A stretch of DNA of 64,000 bases from Doris montereyensis (taxonomy: Eukaryota > Mollusca > Gastropoda > Nudibranchia > Dorididae), in assembly GCA_037039925.1 (NCBI GenBank), contig JAXRKP010000313.1, forward strand, positions 185,787 to 249,786, given 5' to 3'. Within the stretch, counting starts at the first letter, position 1. The number at the start of each line of letters is the position of its first letter. The notes under the pieces were generated by a model that did no database searches, was not told where the DNA came from, and saw only the letters and a list, made by a program, of their open reading frames with translations. Positions 24,770-36,827 of the stretch are shown in pieces. Position numbers and translations under genes: made by a program.

Positions 24770-26454
24770 ACATTAGCATAGAGTGTGTAGGTTTTAATCT
24801 ACCCAAGAATACTCTGTGCTGTGTCTGGCTCACGTGACGAATGTGCTTTACCTTTGTAAGTAATGTAAGCGGCCGCCGTCATCCCAGAGCTAACTTGTGT
24901 AGAATGATAATGATAGTATATCTTTGCTGTTTTTCTGTCGTATGGGATCTACTCACTTGTAGTAGCTGTGCAGCATTCATTAACTGTAGCCTTGTGTAAC
25001 TGACAGCGATAGTGATATGTACAGTATAATTAATTGGTGCGTTATTCGCTTAGAAATTGTTTGTGGTTATCGTCAAGTGTGAGTACTGTAAGTGTAAGAT
25101 AGAACTTTTTCGTCGGCTTAGATTAGAATCGTGTTTTATGAACATTTGACGATTTTGGAGTTGTGATCATTATCTTAATACGTAGTGGCTATATATATGT
25201 ATTTGATATATTATCACTGTGGTCATTTTGCCCCTCCTCACGACAATTGTCACCAAATTCGGTATGGCTTTGTCATAAAGTAAAAAAAAATGAATTGTAA
25301 TTCTCCTTACAATTAGAGATGAGAACGCTAGAGCCCCCCCCCCGCCTTTTCTCCCCTTTTCTAAATAATAAAAGAGACGTAGTTTTAAGCTGTCTTATCG
25401 CGATTTGTTTTTGTTCTTTCCATTAAACACTGTCCACAATGGCGGTCATCTCAGGTAGGCTTACGCATCGTTGAGCTCATAAATAGTAGTAGTGACCGCG
25501 TTAATGCCCGTTTCTCCTAAATGCCCGCAATCTCAGTGGAACCGACCCCCCCCCCCCCCCCATATAAATTGCCTCTCTAAATGCCTGTTACAAAACCAAG
25601 ATTTTCGCTTTAATGCCTGGTCGGAACGGCAACTACAGACTACATGTGTCATTTTCTCTAAATTATCATAAACTACGTCCGTAATTGATACACATTTCTT
25701 TTTGTGTGTGAATATTATACATGTGATCCTCTCGCTAATGGGGTTTATGCCAGTCAACAATGTGCCAGGCATTGTAACCACCCTTCTTTGCCTATACATG
25801 ACCAGTCTTCTCTTCATACTGCACCCACTGTACATCACAGCCTTTGTTCCATTGGATCACTGGTTTGTCACTGGGCAGTTAAATTTGAAGTCTCCTGGAC
25901 TCCGTCCACGGCTCTTCCTTGACGTCTTAAGTGACATACAATCACCTGGCATTTAATAGACCGGACACACATCGCGATCGAGGGACAAAGTGTAAACAGC
26001 TTTATGTTTACATAGATCTAGCTCCCCTGTCTCGCATTGGCTGTATCCACTGTGCCTGGGGGCTTCGTGGCGGGCGATGGTCAACCCGCATGCACGCTCA
26101 CCATCTCAGTGCTAAAGTTAAAGAGCTAAATTGTTTCCATGTGTCTCTACTTTTCGCTAATTTTTTAAATAAATATTGAATTTCTGCACCATACTTGATG
26201 AACTCCCTTGTGGTTACCCCCCCCCCCCCACCGCCCACCCTCAAATTGTTTGTCCTGCGTCATTGTCCCAAGTAGGTGTGGTTTTATTTAATAACTGACA
26301 TTGGCAGTGACGTCACTGCACTCCGCAGTCTGCCTTCACACATTGCTCTGTCGTCCGTGGCGTAGGTCAACAGCACAAACTAGTGTCTGCCTTCACACCT
26401 TGCTGTGTCGGGTCGTCCGTAGGTCAACAGCACAAACTGGTGTTACCTGACAGT
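24770..26454. other. Non-coding sequence with homopolymer C runs
   Basis: Runs of C at 25,336-25,343, 25,546-25,560 and 26,218-26,229. A hydrophobic + frame at 25,702-25,956 and overlapping frames have no recognisable motif or splice context. Around 26,310-26,440 an imperfect ~65-bp duplication has GTCTGCCTTCACAC and GGTCAACAGCACAAACT in each copy. Confidence 0.5.
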
Positions 26455-26765
26455 GTTGGACTCGGTAGTCCAGAAATAAGGTGTCGGCCTCTCAATCAAA
26501 AGGTAGTGGGTTCGAGCCCCGCCAGCGGTTGAAAAATTGTCTCGAGTATAATTTACCCCTGGTCCAGGTAGATGGATCGACATCTACTCCCATCGGAGAT
26601 GGACGATAACAAGGAGGTCCCGTGTGCAGATTACAACACTCTCTGCACGTTAAAGATCCCTTGGCTGTTTACAGGGCAGTATGGGCAACATTTAAAATCC
26701 TACCAAAAACACCGAGATCACCTCAGTTGTGGATGTAAATGTAAGTAAGTAAAATCAAATAAGCA
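26455..26765 (+). mobile_element. tRNA-derived SINE (family 2), complete copy
   Basis: The head GGACTCGGTAGTCCAGA with AAGGTGTCGGCCTCTCAA is followed by a perfect B box GGGTTCGAGCCCC. The body carries CCTGGTCCAGGTAGATGGAT, CGGAGATGGACGATAACAAG, GGAGGTCCCGTGTGCAGATT and CGTTAAAGATCCCTTGGCTG. The 3' end is CAGTTGTGGATGTAAATGTA with an AAATCAAAT-type tail. Family members at 44,795 (-), 45,112 (+), 50,105 (-) and 62,995 (-) share this order. Confidence 0.9.
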
Positions 26766-26964
26766 ACACATTTTTTAAAACCTGACGTTAAGTCGTACAA
26801 TAAGACCAAATATACCAGTAGACCAATCGGCCTATTTACGCAATTAGCACCCAAAGACAGATGGATATTCTGTGATAGTGATAACCACCAGTGGTGGACA
26901 TGGTAAAATTTAAAGCCAACAGACGCATTTGTCGGGAGGCCCTTACTTGAAACTACGACCATCA

Positions 26965-27116
26965 ATCTGACTACTCCTTGCGGTGGTTCAGAGGCAAGGT
27001 GTCGGCCTTGCAACCAAAAGCTTATGGGTTGGTGGCCGACAAATCGAGCAATTTTCACAAGTTTTTGTCGAGTAATACTGAACTCACCGCACCTCCCTTC
27101 CTGGTCACTGTAGGTG
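26965..27116 (+). mobile_element. SINE (family 2) head leading into the 3.5-kb array
   Basis: It begins GGTGGTTCAGAGGCAAGGTG then TCGGCCTTGCAACCAAAAG, which matches the family-2 head at 26,465-26,510. TCACAAGTTTTTGTCGAGTA and CCTGGTCACTGTAGGTGGAT follow in the order seen in the complete copy. From 27,117 the sequence becomes a tandem array of the next SINE segment. The normal SINE 3' end is absent. Confidence 0.85.
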
Positions 27117-30100
27117 GATTGAAACATATCCCCATGGGAGACAGGCGATACAAAGTAGGAGGTCCAGTGTGCATGTCACATAGCCCCATGAGAGACATGC
27201 GATACAAAGTAGGAGGTCCAGTGTGCATGTCACATAGCCCCATGAGAGACATGCGATACAAAGTAGGAGGTCCAGTGTATATGTCACATATCCCCATAGG
27301 AGACAGGCGATACAAAGTAGGAGGTCCCGTGTGCATGTCACATATCCCCATGGTAGATATGCGATACAAAGTAGGAGGTCCAGTGTGCATGTCACATAGC
27401 CCCATGAGAGACATGCGATACAAAGTAGGAGGTCCCGTGTGCATGTCACATATCCCCATGGTAGATATGCGATACAAAGTAGGAGGTCCAGTGTATATGT
27501 CACATATCCCCATAGGGAGACAGGTGATGCAAGTTTGGTCGGAGGTCTTTGTGTACATGTCACATATCCCCATATGAGACATGTGATAGAAAGTAGGAGG
27601 TCTCTTCTGCATGTTACATATCCCCATGGAGACATGCGATACAAAGTAGGAGGTCCCGTGTGCGTGTCACATATCCCCATGGTAGATATATGATACAAAG
27701 TAGGAGGTCCCGTGTATATGTCACATATCCCCATAGGAGACAGGCGATGCAAGTTTGGTTGGAGTTCTTGTGTATATGTCACATATCCCCTTGGGAGACA
27801 GGCGATATAAAGTAGGAGGTCCCGTGTATATGTCACATATCCCCATGGGAGACAGGCGATATAAAGTAGGAGGTCCTGTGTATATGTCACATATCCCCAT
27901 GGGGAGACAGGCGATATAAAGTAGGAGGTCCCGTGTATATGTCACATATCCCCATGGGAGACAGGCTATGTAAAGTTGGAGGTCCCGTGTACATGTCACA
28001 TATCCCCATGGGAGACAGGTGATATAAAGTAGGAGGTCCCGTGTACATGTCACGATATCCCCATGGGGAGACAGGTGATATAAAGTAGGAGGTCCCGTGT
28101 ACATGTCAGGTGACAAATCCCCATGGGATACATGGGAGACAGGTGATATAAAGTAGGAGGTCACGTGTACATGTGTATGGGAGACAGGTGATGTCAGGAG
28201 GTATCCCCATATCCCCATAGGTGACAGGTGATATAAAGTAGGAGGTCCCGTGTACATGTCACATATCCCCATAGGAGACAGGTGATATAAAGGAGGAGGT
28301 CCCGTGTACATGTCACATATCCCCATAGGAGACAGGTGATATAAAGTAGGAGGTCCATGTGTACATGTCATGGGAGACAGGTGATCCCCGTGTACATGTC
28401 ACATATCCCCATGGGAGATATAAAGTAGGAGGTCCCGTGTATATGTCACATATCCCCATGGGAGACAGGCGATATAAAGTAGGAGGTCCCGTGTACATGT
28501 CACATATCCCCATGGGAGACAGGCGATATAAAGTAGGAGTATAGGACATGTCACATATCCCCATGGGAGACGGATATAAAAGGAGGTCCCGTATATATGT
28601 CACATAGCCCCATGGGAGACAGGCGATATAAAGTAGGAGGTCCCGTGTACATGTCACATATCCCCATAGGAGACAGGCGATATAAAGTAGGAGGTCCCGT
28701 GTGCATGCCACATATCCCCATAGGAGACAGGCGATATAAAGTAGGAGGTCCAGTGTGCATGTCACATATCCCCATAAGAGACCGGTGATACAAAAAGAAG
28801 ATCCCGTGTACATGTCACATATCCCCACAGCAGGCAGGCCATACAAAGTAAAAGGTCTCGAAACATATCCGCATGGGGGACAGGTGATACAAAATAGGAG
28901 GTCCCGTGCGCATGTCGCTTATCACCTTGGGAGACAGACAATACAAACCAGGAGATCCTGAATCATATCCCCATAGGAGACAGGCCATACAAAGTACGAG
29001 ATCCCGAATCATGTCCCATAGGAGACATGTGATAGTGATACTAAGTAGGAGATCCCGAATCATATCCCTATAGGACACAGGAATAGAAAGTAGGAGATCC
29101 TGAATCATATCCCCATAACAGACAGGTGATACAAAGTAGGAGGAGATCCTGAATCATATCCCCATGGGAGACAGGTAATACAAAGTAGGAGATCCCGAAT
29201 CATATCCCCATAACAGACAGGTGATACAAAGTAGGAGGAGATCCTGAATCATATCCCCATGGGAGACAGGTGATACAAAGTAGGAGATCCCGAATCATAT
29301 CCGTATAGGAGACAGGCAATACAAAGTAGGAGATCCTGAATCATATCCTGATAGGAGATAGGCAATACAAAGTAGGAGATCCTGAATCATATCCGTATAG
29401 GAGACAGGTGAGACAAAGTAGGAGGTCCCGAATCATATCCCGATAGGAGATAGGCAATACAAAGTAGGAGATCCCGAATCATATCCCCATAGGAGACAGG
29501 CGATACAAAGTAGGAGATCCCGAATCATATCCCTCATAGGAGACATGTAGGATACACAAAGTAGGAGATCCCGAATCATATCATATCCCCAAAAGGAGAC
29601 AAGCAACACAAAGTAGGAGATCCCGAATCATATCCCCATAGGAGACAGGCGATACAAAGTAGGAGATCCCGAATCATATCCCCATAGGAGACAGGCAATA
29701 CAAAGTAGGAGATCCCGAATCATATCCCCATAGGAGACAGGCAATACAAAGTAGGAGATCCTGAATCATATCCCCATAGGAGACAGGCGATACAAAGTAG
29801 GAGATCACGAATCATATCCCCATAGGAGACAGGCAATACAAAGTAAGAGATCCCGAATCATATCCCCATAGGAGACAGGCAATACAAAAGTAGGAGATCC
29901 CGAATCATATCCCCATAGGAGACAGGCAATACAAAGTAGAAGATCCCGAATCATATCCCCATAGGAGACAGGCAATACAAAGTAAGAGATCCCGAATCAT
30001 ATCCCCATAGGAGACAGGCAATACAAAGTAGAAGATCCCGAATCATATCCCCATAGGAGACAGGCGATACAAAGTAGGAGATCACGAATCATATCCCCAT

Positions 30101-30610
30101 AGTATAGGAGACAGGCAATACAAAGTAGGAGATCCCGAATCATATCCCCATAGGAGACATGCGATACAAAGTAGGAGATCCTGAATCATATCCCCATGGG
30201 AGACAGGTGATACAAAGTATAAATCGCGTGTGCATGTCACATAGCCCCATAGGAGACAGGCGGTACAAAGTAAGAGGTCCCGTGTGCATGTCACATATCC
30301 CCATAGGAGACATGCGATACAAAGTAGGAAGTCTCGTGTGCATGTCACGTACCCCATAAGGGATATATGCAATACAAAGTAGGAGGTCTCGTGTACATGT
30401 CACATATCCCCATAGGAGACATGATAGAAAGTAGGAGGTCTTTGTGCATGTTACATATCCCCATGGAGAGATGCGATACAAAGTAGGAGGTCTTGTGTGC
30501 ATGTCACATATCCTCATGGGAGACATGCGATGATACAAAGTAGTAGGTTTCATGTGCATGTCACATATCCCCATAGCAGACAGGCGATACAAAGTAGGAG
30601 GTCCTGAAAC
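27117..30610. repeat. SINE-derived minisatellite, 54-bp and 45-bp unit blocks, ~70 copies
   Basis: Units contain CATATCCCCATGGGAGACAG, GCGATACAAAGTAGGAGGTC and CCGTGTGCATGTCA. They correspond to the SINE segment CTCCCATCGGAGATGGACGA, TAACAAGGAGGTCCCGTGTG of the copy at 26,590-26,635. From 27,117 to about 28,850 and from about 30,200 to 30,610 the unit is near 54 bp. In the middle (about 28,850-30,180) it is 45-46 bp and reads AGATCCCGAATCATATCC in place of the GTGTGCATGTCA part. The 54-bp unit keeps long open frames on both strands (up to 261 codons), which are artefacts. Confidence 0.95.
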
Positions 30611-30636
30611 ATATAGAGAGTGTGTGTTTGTGTATG

Positions 30637-30637
30637 T

Positions 30638-30719
<82 letters not shown>

Positions 30720-30778
30720 GTGAGTGTTGTTGAGAGAGAGTTGAGAGAGAGAGAGAGAGAGAGAGCGTGTGTTTTGTG

Positions 30779-30836
<58 letters not shown>

Positions 30837-30904
30837 CAAGCAAGAGAGAGCAGCAAGCGAGAGAGGGAGAGGGAGCAAGCGAGAGAGGGAGAGGGAGAGA
30901 GAGA

Positions 30905-30946
<42 letters not shown>
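30637..30946. repeat. (GA)n and (GT)n microsatellite cluster
   Basis: Two long GA tracts (30,650-30,716 and 30,780-30,832), then GGGAGA repeats, then about 40 bases of GT. It begins right where the SINE-derived array stops. Confidence 0.96.
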
Positions 30947-30947
<1 letters not shown>

Positions 30948-30949
30948 AC

Positions 30950-31720
30950 TGTACTGTAGTGAAAAGTGCGAGATGACGTTTATGAGTTCCATGTGACGGT
31001 AGTCACGTTCCGAACATCATCAGCATGGACAGAACAGCTTGGCTGTGTTCATCAGTGTTGATGCAAACTACAAACTTAATCTACACGCGTTCTTTTAGCG
31101 CTGCTTTTCACTGTTAATGTTGTTAGCAAACGATTAGATCTGCTTGTGTTTAGTTTGTACAATTTGTACGTGGTATTTTCTTTCGACAAGTTGGTGTGTT
31201 TTAGTGTAAGTGTAAGTAAGAACAAGATTAGACAGTAAATAGAGCCATGGTCTTAATTGCAATGAGTATAGAAAGGTGTGTTTTGTATTAATCACATTCA
31301 CAAAAACACGGACAGAGACATGGATACTCGTCGATGTACTTAACATTACACCAACTGTTCAATAAGGTGTCTATGGTTGACAGTGGGGTGTCTGTTTGTT
31401 GTGTGTGTGTGTGTGTGGCTGTGAGTAGACGCTGCACTTAATGAATGTCGAAATCGCTTTGCCCATCACGTCAATCTATTGTGTAACTATCCATCGATAT
31501 CGTAGGTGTTTAAGTTTAACACAATGTCATTCAGTATGATTGAGTCATTCAGTCATTCGGTCAAGTTTGTTTTCAACTTTTAACCAAGGTCTTGTGATGG
31601 CGTCATGCTTTCACCTGTCAGTGAAATTGGAAAGCTCATCAAGTTGATAATGGCGTTGACAGTCCGTGTGTGTGTGTATGTATGTATGTGCGTGTTGGTG
31701 TGTTTATGTGTGTGTTAAGT
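30950..31720. other. Non-coding sequence
   Basis: Unique sequence with short GT runs (31,398-31,415; 31,665-31,720). No gene recognised. Confidence 0.5.
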
Positions 31721-31721
31721 A

Positions 31722-32050
31722 GCAGTAATAGTAGTAGTAGTAGAGTAATATAGTAGTAGTAGTAGTAGTAGTAGCAGCAGCAACAGTAGCAGTAGTACAA
31801 TGTAGTAGTAGTAGTAATAGTAGTAGTAGTAATAGTTGTTGTAGTAGTAGTATTAGTAGTAGTAGTAGTAGTAGTAGTGGTAGTTAGTAGTAGTTGTAGT
31901 AGTGGAATGTAGTCGTAGTAGTAGTAACAGCAGCAGCAGTAGTAATAGTAGTATCATCATCAGCAGTAGTAATATTAATAGTAGTAGAAGTAGTTGTAGT
32001 ATTAGTAAGAGTAGTGGTAGTAGTTGTAGTGGTAGTAGCAGTAGTAGTTG
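31722..32050. repeat. (TAG)n trinucleotide microsatellite, imperfect
   Basis: About 330 bases of TAG/CAG/TTG trinucleotides with interruptions. A second, shorter block of the same trinucleotide lies at 35,627-35,732. Between them lie the non-autonomous element and the RTE-like LINE. Confidence 0.95.
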
Positions 32051-32243
32051 TTAATAATAATAATATTTCACAATTTATATAGCGCCGCTATCCATGAGGG
32101 TCATGCTCAGTTGCGCTTTACAAAGGCCAATACATACATCATAAAATAGCTAACATAATGTACTCAATATTTAACATTACTATAAAATCATGACATCTGC
32201 ATACATGAAGAATGTTACAATTAAGATGAACAGGAGCTAAATG
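32051..32243. mobile_element. Short interspersed element with GCGCC / AAAGCGC landmarks
   Basis: It starts with (TAA)n, then TTTATATAGCGCCGCTATCC, TGCGCTTTACAAAGGCCAAT and an AT-rich body with AAATAGCTAACATAATG. It resembles the start of the larger segment at 38,350. The RTE-like copy inserted at its right end. Confidence 0.55.
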
Positions 32244-35200
32244 TCTTTCTTTCTTTCTTTTTTATCAGCTCCCATTCTACCTTCCGGTGTATGGGTTTTA
32301 GACGCGCAAAATGATCTTTTTTCTTTATCAGCTCCCATTCTACCTTCTGGTGTATGGGTTTTAGATGCCCAAAATGATCTTTCTTTCTTTATCAATTCCC
32401 ATTCTACCTTCCGGTGTATGGGTTTTAGATTGAAATGATCTTTCTTTCTTTATCAGCTCCCATTCTACCTTCCAGGTGTATGGGTTTTAGATGCAAGGAA
32501 ATGATTTTTCTTTCTTTGACTTTGATCTCTTATTGTTGTGTTTCTGTTTTTTCTCTTTTAGTTTTCCCTACTTCTCTTCTTAGAGATTTCATTTCGGCTG
32601 CCTGTACTCATATTCCCTACTGTCTGTCTAAGGTCCAGGTTTCACTGCCATAGAGGAGGGTAGGACAATAAACTGTGTTGTATACTGCCATTTTGGTTTT
32701 TGTTGACAATTCTTGTTTACCTACAAATGCCTTTCCTAGGTGGTTATATAATGCACTTGCCTTTTGGATTATATGGCTGATTTCTTCTCTTTGTTTTCCA
32801 TCTGAGTTAATCATTACTCCTAAGTAATTATAGCTTTGAACTTTTTCTAAATTCTCCCTGGCCAATTTAAGATTTTGTGTTTTAGCTTCCTTAGTTACTA
32901 GCATTGTTTTGGTTTTCTTTGCATTTACTCTCATTCCTCTTTTGTTTAATTCACTATTCATTATGTTGATATTTGAATGAAGGTCCCTTTCTGATTTCCC
33001 AAACAAAACTAAATCATCAGCAAATGAAGGCATTGATACATTTACTGGTTTGAGCTTCAACATTCCTACATTCATTTTCCTTAATTTTTGAGGATGCCTT
33101 TGCAACTGAATTCATAAATGTGATAAACAAAAGAGGACTTAGGATACAACCCTGTCTTACTCCTATATCTATATCAAATTCTTCAGATATGTTTCCAGCT
33201 ACTCTCACTACACGTGTTGGTTTATTGTAAAACCTTTTAATGGCTTCTATTACATTTTGCTCTACGTTGCGTTCTTTTAAGGAATGTCATATTGCATCCT
33301 CCTCACAGTGTTAAATGCCTTTTCTAAGTCAATAAAACACAGGTGCAAGTCAATGTTTCTCTCAAGGAATGTTTCTATTATTTGTCTAATTGTAAATACG
33401 TGATCTTGTACTTCTTCCCGGTCTAAATCCACTCTGGTGTTCTTCAATCTGATACTCTGCTCTTTTCCTTAGTCTCATTTCTAGAATCTTGGCATACACT
33501 TTTCCTGGTACACTAAGTAGTGATATCCCTCTATAGTTTAAGCATTCCATAGTTGACCCTTTCTTGTGTATTGGTACTACCGTTCCCTTATTCCAGTCGT
33601 CTGGCACCCTTTTGGACTTCCATGCTTGTTCACTTATTGCATGTAGTAGTTTGTCTGCCTCTCTCCCTTTGTTTTTAATCATTTCAGGATAAACTTGATC
33701 TGCTCCTGAGGCTTCTCCTAATTTCACTTTTCTTATAGCTGTTTGGATTTCTTCCATTGATATATCTACATCTTCAGCTGTCTCATCTTGATTACTTATT
33801 ACTCTTACTCATTGATCTGTACTCCTTGTTTCATATGTTCTGGAGGGATTATGTAATTGTTGAAAATGCTTTCTACTTTCTCCACGTTTCCACGATTTCG
33901 TTGTCTTCTTTCATTATTTCTTCTTTGGCATTCTTAATTTATCGTATTGGGCATGCTTTGGTCTTTTTCATGCTCTTCATTGCTCATCAGAACAACTGAT
34001 TTTTGATTTCCTTGATAGCTTTCTTGCAGTCTTTGTCTAAACTCTTCCCACTATCCTATCCTCTGGTCTCTTTGTTTGCAAATATTTCTTCCAGGTATCC
34101 TTCTTTTCTTTGATCTTAGTCTTGATATTCTCATTACACTATGCTGTTCTTGCCCTATCTCCTTTAATTTGTTTCCTACCACAGACCTCTTCAGTACAAC
34201 TGAGAAGTGTTTCTTTATATATTTGCCACTTTTCTTCTATTGTGCTTTCCTTCAGATCCATCTGCCTTTCACCGATAGATCTTTTTATCCTGAATTGGTA
34301 TATCTGTTTTACTATTGGTTTATTTAGTTCTTCCATTTTGAGTTTAGTAGCTTTCTTCTCTTTCCTTTTCTGTTTGTTTTCTTCAGTTAGTAATGTCATT
34401 TTGGCTATCACTAGGTGATAATCACTAAATATTCAGTTACTCTAGCATCCGTTGTACTGTAAAAAAGGGAGCTGCTAACTATTATGTAGTCTATGATTGA
34501 CTTTTCACATCTGTCTTCATTTACTCTTGTGTATTTGTGGATATCTTTATGAAGAAAAAAGGTGTTAGCTATTTTCATGTTATTTTTTAGGCAAAAATCT
34601 ATTAGTCTCTCTCTCCATTTGGAGAAGTTGTTGTCTCTCATTCTTTACCTATTACTCCTCCTGATGTTTCTATATTGTTGCTTACTCTAGCGATTACATC
34701 TTCTAAAACCATTAACTCCTGTTTGGGTTTGAGATTCTCTGCAGCTATTTGTAAATCATTTTCGAAGATATCTTTTTTTCTTCTTTGGTGGCATCTTCGT
34801 TTGGTCCAAAAGCTATTAATAATTTAATTTTGTCTTCCTTTTGGTTAGATATTTACCTCTAATCGCCGCTGGCTTACAAATTTCCAACTTTCTAGTAGCA
34901 TTTCTTGCCTTTTATGCATTGTGAGGCCTACTCCTGCTCTAGCTCTATCGTTGACATCTACCCCTGAGAAGATTAAAGTATGATTTAGTCCTACATTTTC
35001 TATTCCTTGTCCTTTTTTCTTTGTTTCTGTAATAGCCAAATTGTCTACTTTGAATTTTTTTTCATTTCTTCAGCTAATTCTAACTCCTTTCCATTAATTA
35101 CCCTAATATTCCATGTTCCAAAAATCACAGTCCGTGTTCTTTTCCAGAGTCGTCTTCGAAAGTTCAAGTCGGGTATATCATTGTATGTATTTCTTTGAAT

Positions 35201-35550
35201 CAGTTTGGTTTTGGATAAGCAGGGGATCGGCCCACTGTACCCTAAGTAGATGATGGGGCTGCCACCTTGAGGGGCCCGCTACCGGGCCTTGTTATTTTCT
35301 ATCAGGGTCAACTCCCTTAGCCTTCAGTCATTCAAAACCAGCCTGTAACGCAGCAGGTTGTTATTTTCTGTCAGGGTTAACTCCTTAGCTTTTGGTTAGA
35401 CAAGACCGGCCTGCAAGGCAGCAGATTGTTTTCTTCCAGGGTTAAGTCCCTCAGCCTTCGGTCAGCTAAGACCTCCCTGCAAGGCAGCAGGATACTCTGG
35501 AGGGCGGGGTTATCTACTCCCGTACATGCTTACCTGTCCACTGCCCGGAC
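32244..35550 (-). mobile_element. Full-length RTE-like LINE, copy 1 (inactive)
   Basis: Minus strand from 35,550. A 5' leader with ~65-75-bp tandem repeats (35,285-35,500) precedes an apurinic-type endonuclease (MAITETKKKGQGIENVG; catalytic Glu in TETK) and its C-terminal part (SIIDYIIVSS near 34,485). The RT then has MEEIQTAIRKVKLGEASGAD, DDWNKGTVVPIHKKGSTM, YRGISLLSVPGKVYAKILEM, GVRQGCILSPLLF, SFADDLVLFGKS with the catalytic Asp pair, and LLYGSETWTLD. The frame breaks several times. The 3' tail is four copies of a ~60-bp unit. CTAAATG flanks it on both sides (32,237-32,243 and 35,551-35,557) as a probable target duplication. Confidence 0.9.
32250..32515. repeat. Tandem ~60-bp 3'-tail repeats of RTE-like copy 1
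   Basis: Four units of TTTATCAGCTCCCATTCTAC, CTTCCGGTGTATGGGTTTTA and an ATGATCTTT end. The other full-length copy (40,443) carries one such unit at the same place. The repeats therefore belong to the LINE 3' end and were multiplied in this copy. Confidence 0.88.
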
Positions 35551-35589
35551 CTAAATGACGATATGTGCTAATTACAAGATGACCCTATA

Positions 35590-35694
35590 CACGCACGCGC
35601 AGACACACACACACACACATACACATAGTAGTTGTAGTAGTTGTAGTAGTAGTAGTAGTAGTAGTAGTTGTAGTACTAGTAGTTGTAGTAGTAC

Positions 35695-35731
<37 letters not shown>

Positions 35732-35735
35732 TTCT
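35590..35735. repeat. (AC)n then (TAG)n microsatellite
   Basis: A short ACAC run at 35,600-35,620 is followed by about 105 bases of TAG/TTG trinucleotides. Confidence 0.95.
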
Positions 35736-35851
35736 TAAGTATCTTGTAGTAAATGAGTGAGTAGATCTAGGTGTGCGTTTGTATTATGATCTATGTGTGT
35801 AGTAAGTCTATAGGCGTGTTTGTGTGGGTGATTGTGTAGAAAATCCGCAAG

Positions 35852-35903
<52 letters not shown>

Positions 35904-36665
35904 AGTGTACACAAACTATATGTTGTGTGTTATTACGGAGAAAATGCGAAGGTATGTGTGTGTTTTTATAATATATCGTGCATGCGTGTCGCTGTGTCAC
36001 ACTGTGTGTACGTGTAAGTGACCCTATTTAAGGCCTGGTCTTTGCCCATTGCTCGCACCTGTCGTCATTGCGTTACTAAAGTAGAAGACGGATCTGTACT
36101 TTGTTACTATAGGTAGATCTACAAATATAGCCAAGTCTAGGTCCTTCACTTTCGTTATTTTCGTTTACCTCTGGTCGTTGTGTTATATTATAGTTGTATA
36201 TCGTATGGCATAACTCATAACAAAAACACAGTTTAGTAAATAAATAACAACCCATTGTAAATTGTAAAGCAAGTCGCTTGCTCACGAAATCAGTCGCCAG
36301 TTAATGAACTTTTGTGCCATATTTTTTAAATTTATTATTTATTCATTTATTTAGGCAAGCAGTGGTGAATTCGTACGGTTTCGGAACTTTCATGGATTGA
36401 GGATTTTTATACAAAAATTATTCCCCTTGTTTGTGAATTCATGTGTGTTGGACAAACCAGCGTGGTGGTGTATAATAATCTATTGTGTAGTAATATATAG
36501 TATTATATAACTTTAGATCATTATCCTCCATCTGTGCTTGTGATTATTAAAGCGACATTCGATTTTAATCCTGTCCATCTGGTTGCCGTCGTATTGCATT
36601 TCAAGTATCCTTAGTGCTAGGACAACGGTCACTCCAACATGCCTGCCATATCGGTAAGTACATGA
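35736..36665. other. Non-coding sequence with a possible short first exon
   Basis: It contains TA and GT runs at 35,853-35,898. Near its end, 36,639-36,653 reads ATG CCT GCC ATA TCG followed by a consensus donor GTAAGT. This could be a 5-codon first coding exon in phase 0, matching the phase-0 micro-exon at 45,479. There is no other support. Confidence 0.3.
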
Positions 36666-36815
36666 CAATGTAGTTTTAGTTAGTAGTACCGGGTAGCTAG
36701 ATGGATAGAGAGATGACATTCGGGCTGACATTGTGTAGTAATTTTAGTTATAGATAACATTCGTGCTGACATTATGTGGTAGTTTTAATTAGTAGTAACG
36801 GGTAGCTAGATGGAT
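36666..36815. repeat. Imperfect duplication of ~105 bp
   Basis: Two copies of a segment with GTAGTTTTAGTTAGTAGTA, GGGTAGCTAGATGGATA and GCTGACATT sit just before the 38-bp minisatellite. Confidence 0.7.
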
Positions 36816-36827
36816 ATATATGGTTAA

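Noticed and set aside
25533..26179. Possible gene with a hydrophobic stretch
   Set aside because: Overlapping frames on both strands, no conserved motif, no convincing splice sites; unsupported without homology search.
27055..28846. Long open frames on both strands (up to 261 codons) that look like a Cys/Trp/Tyr-rich repeat protein
   Set aside because: They follow from a 54-bp tandem unit without stops; the unit is SINE-derived and the frames have no splice or start context.
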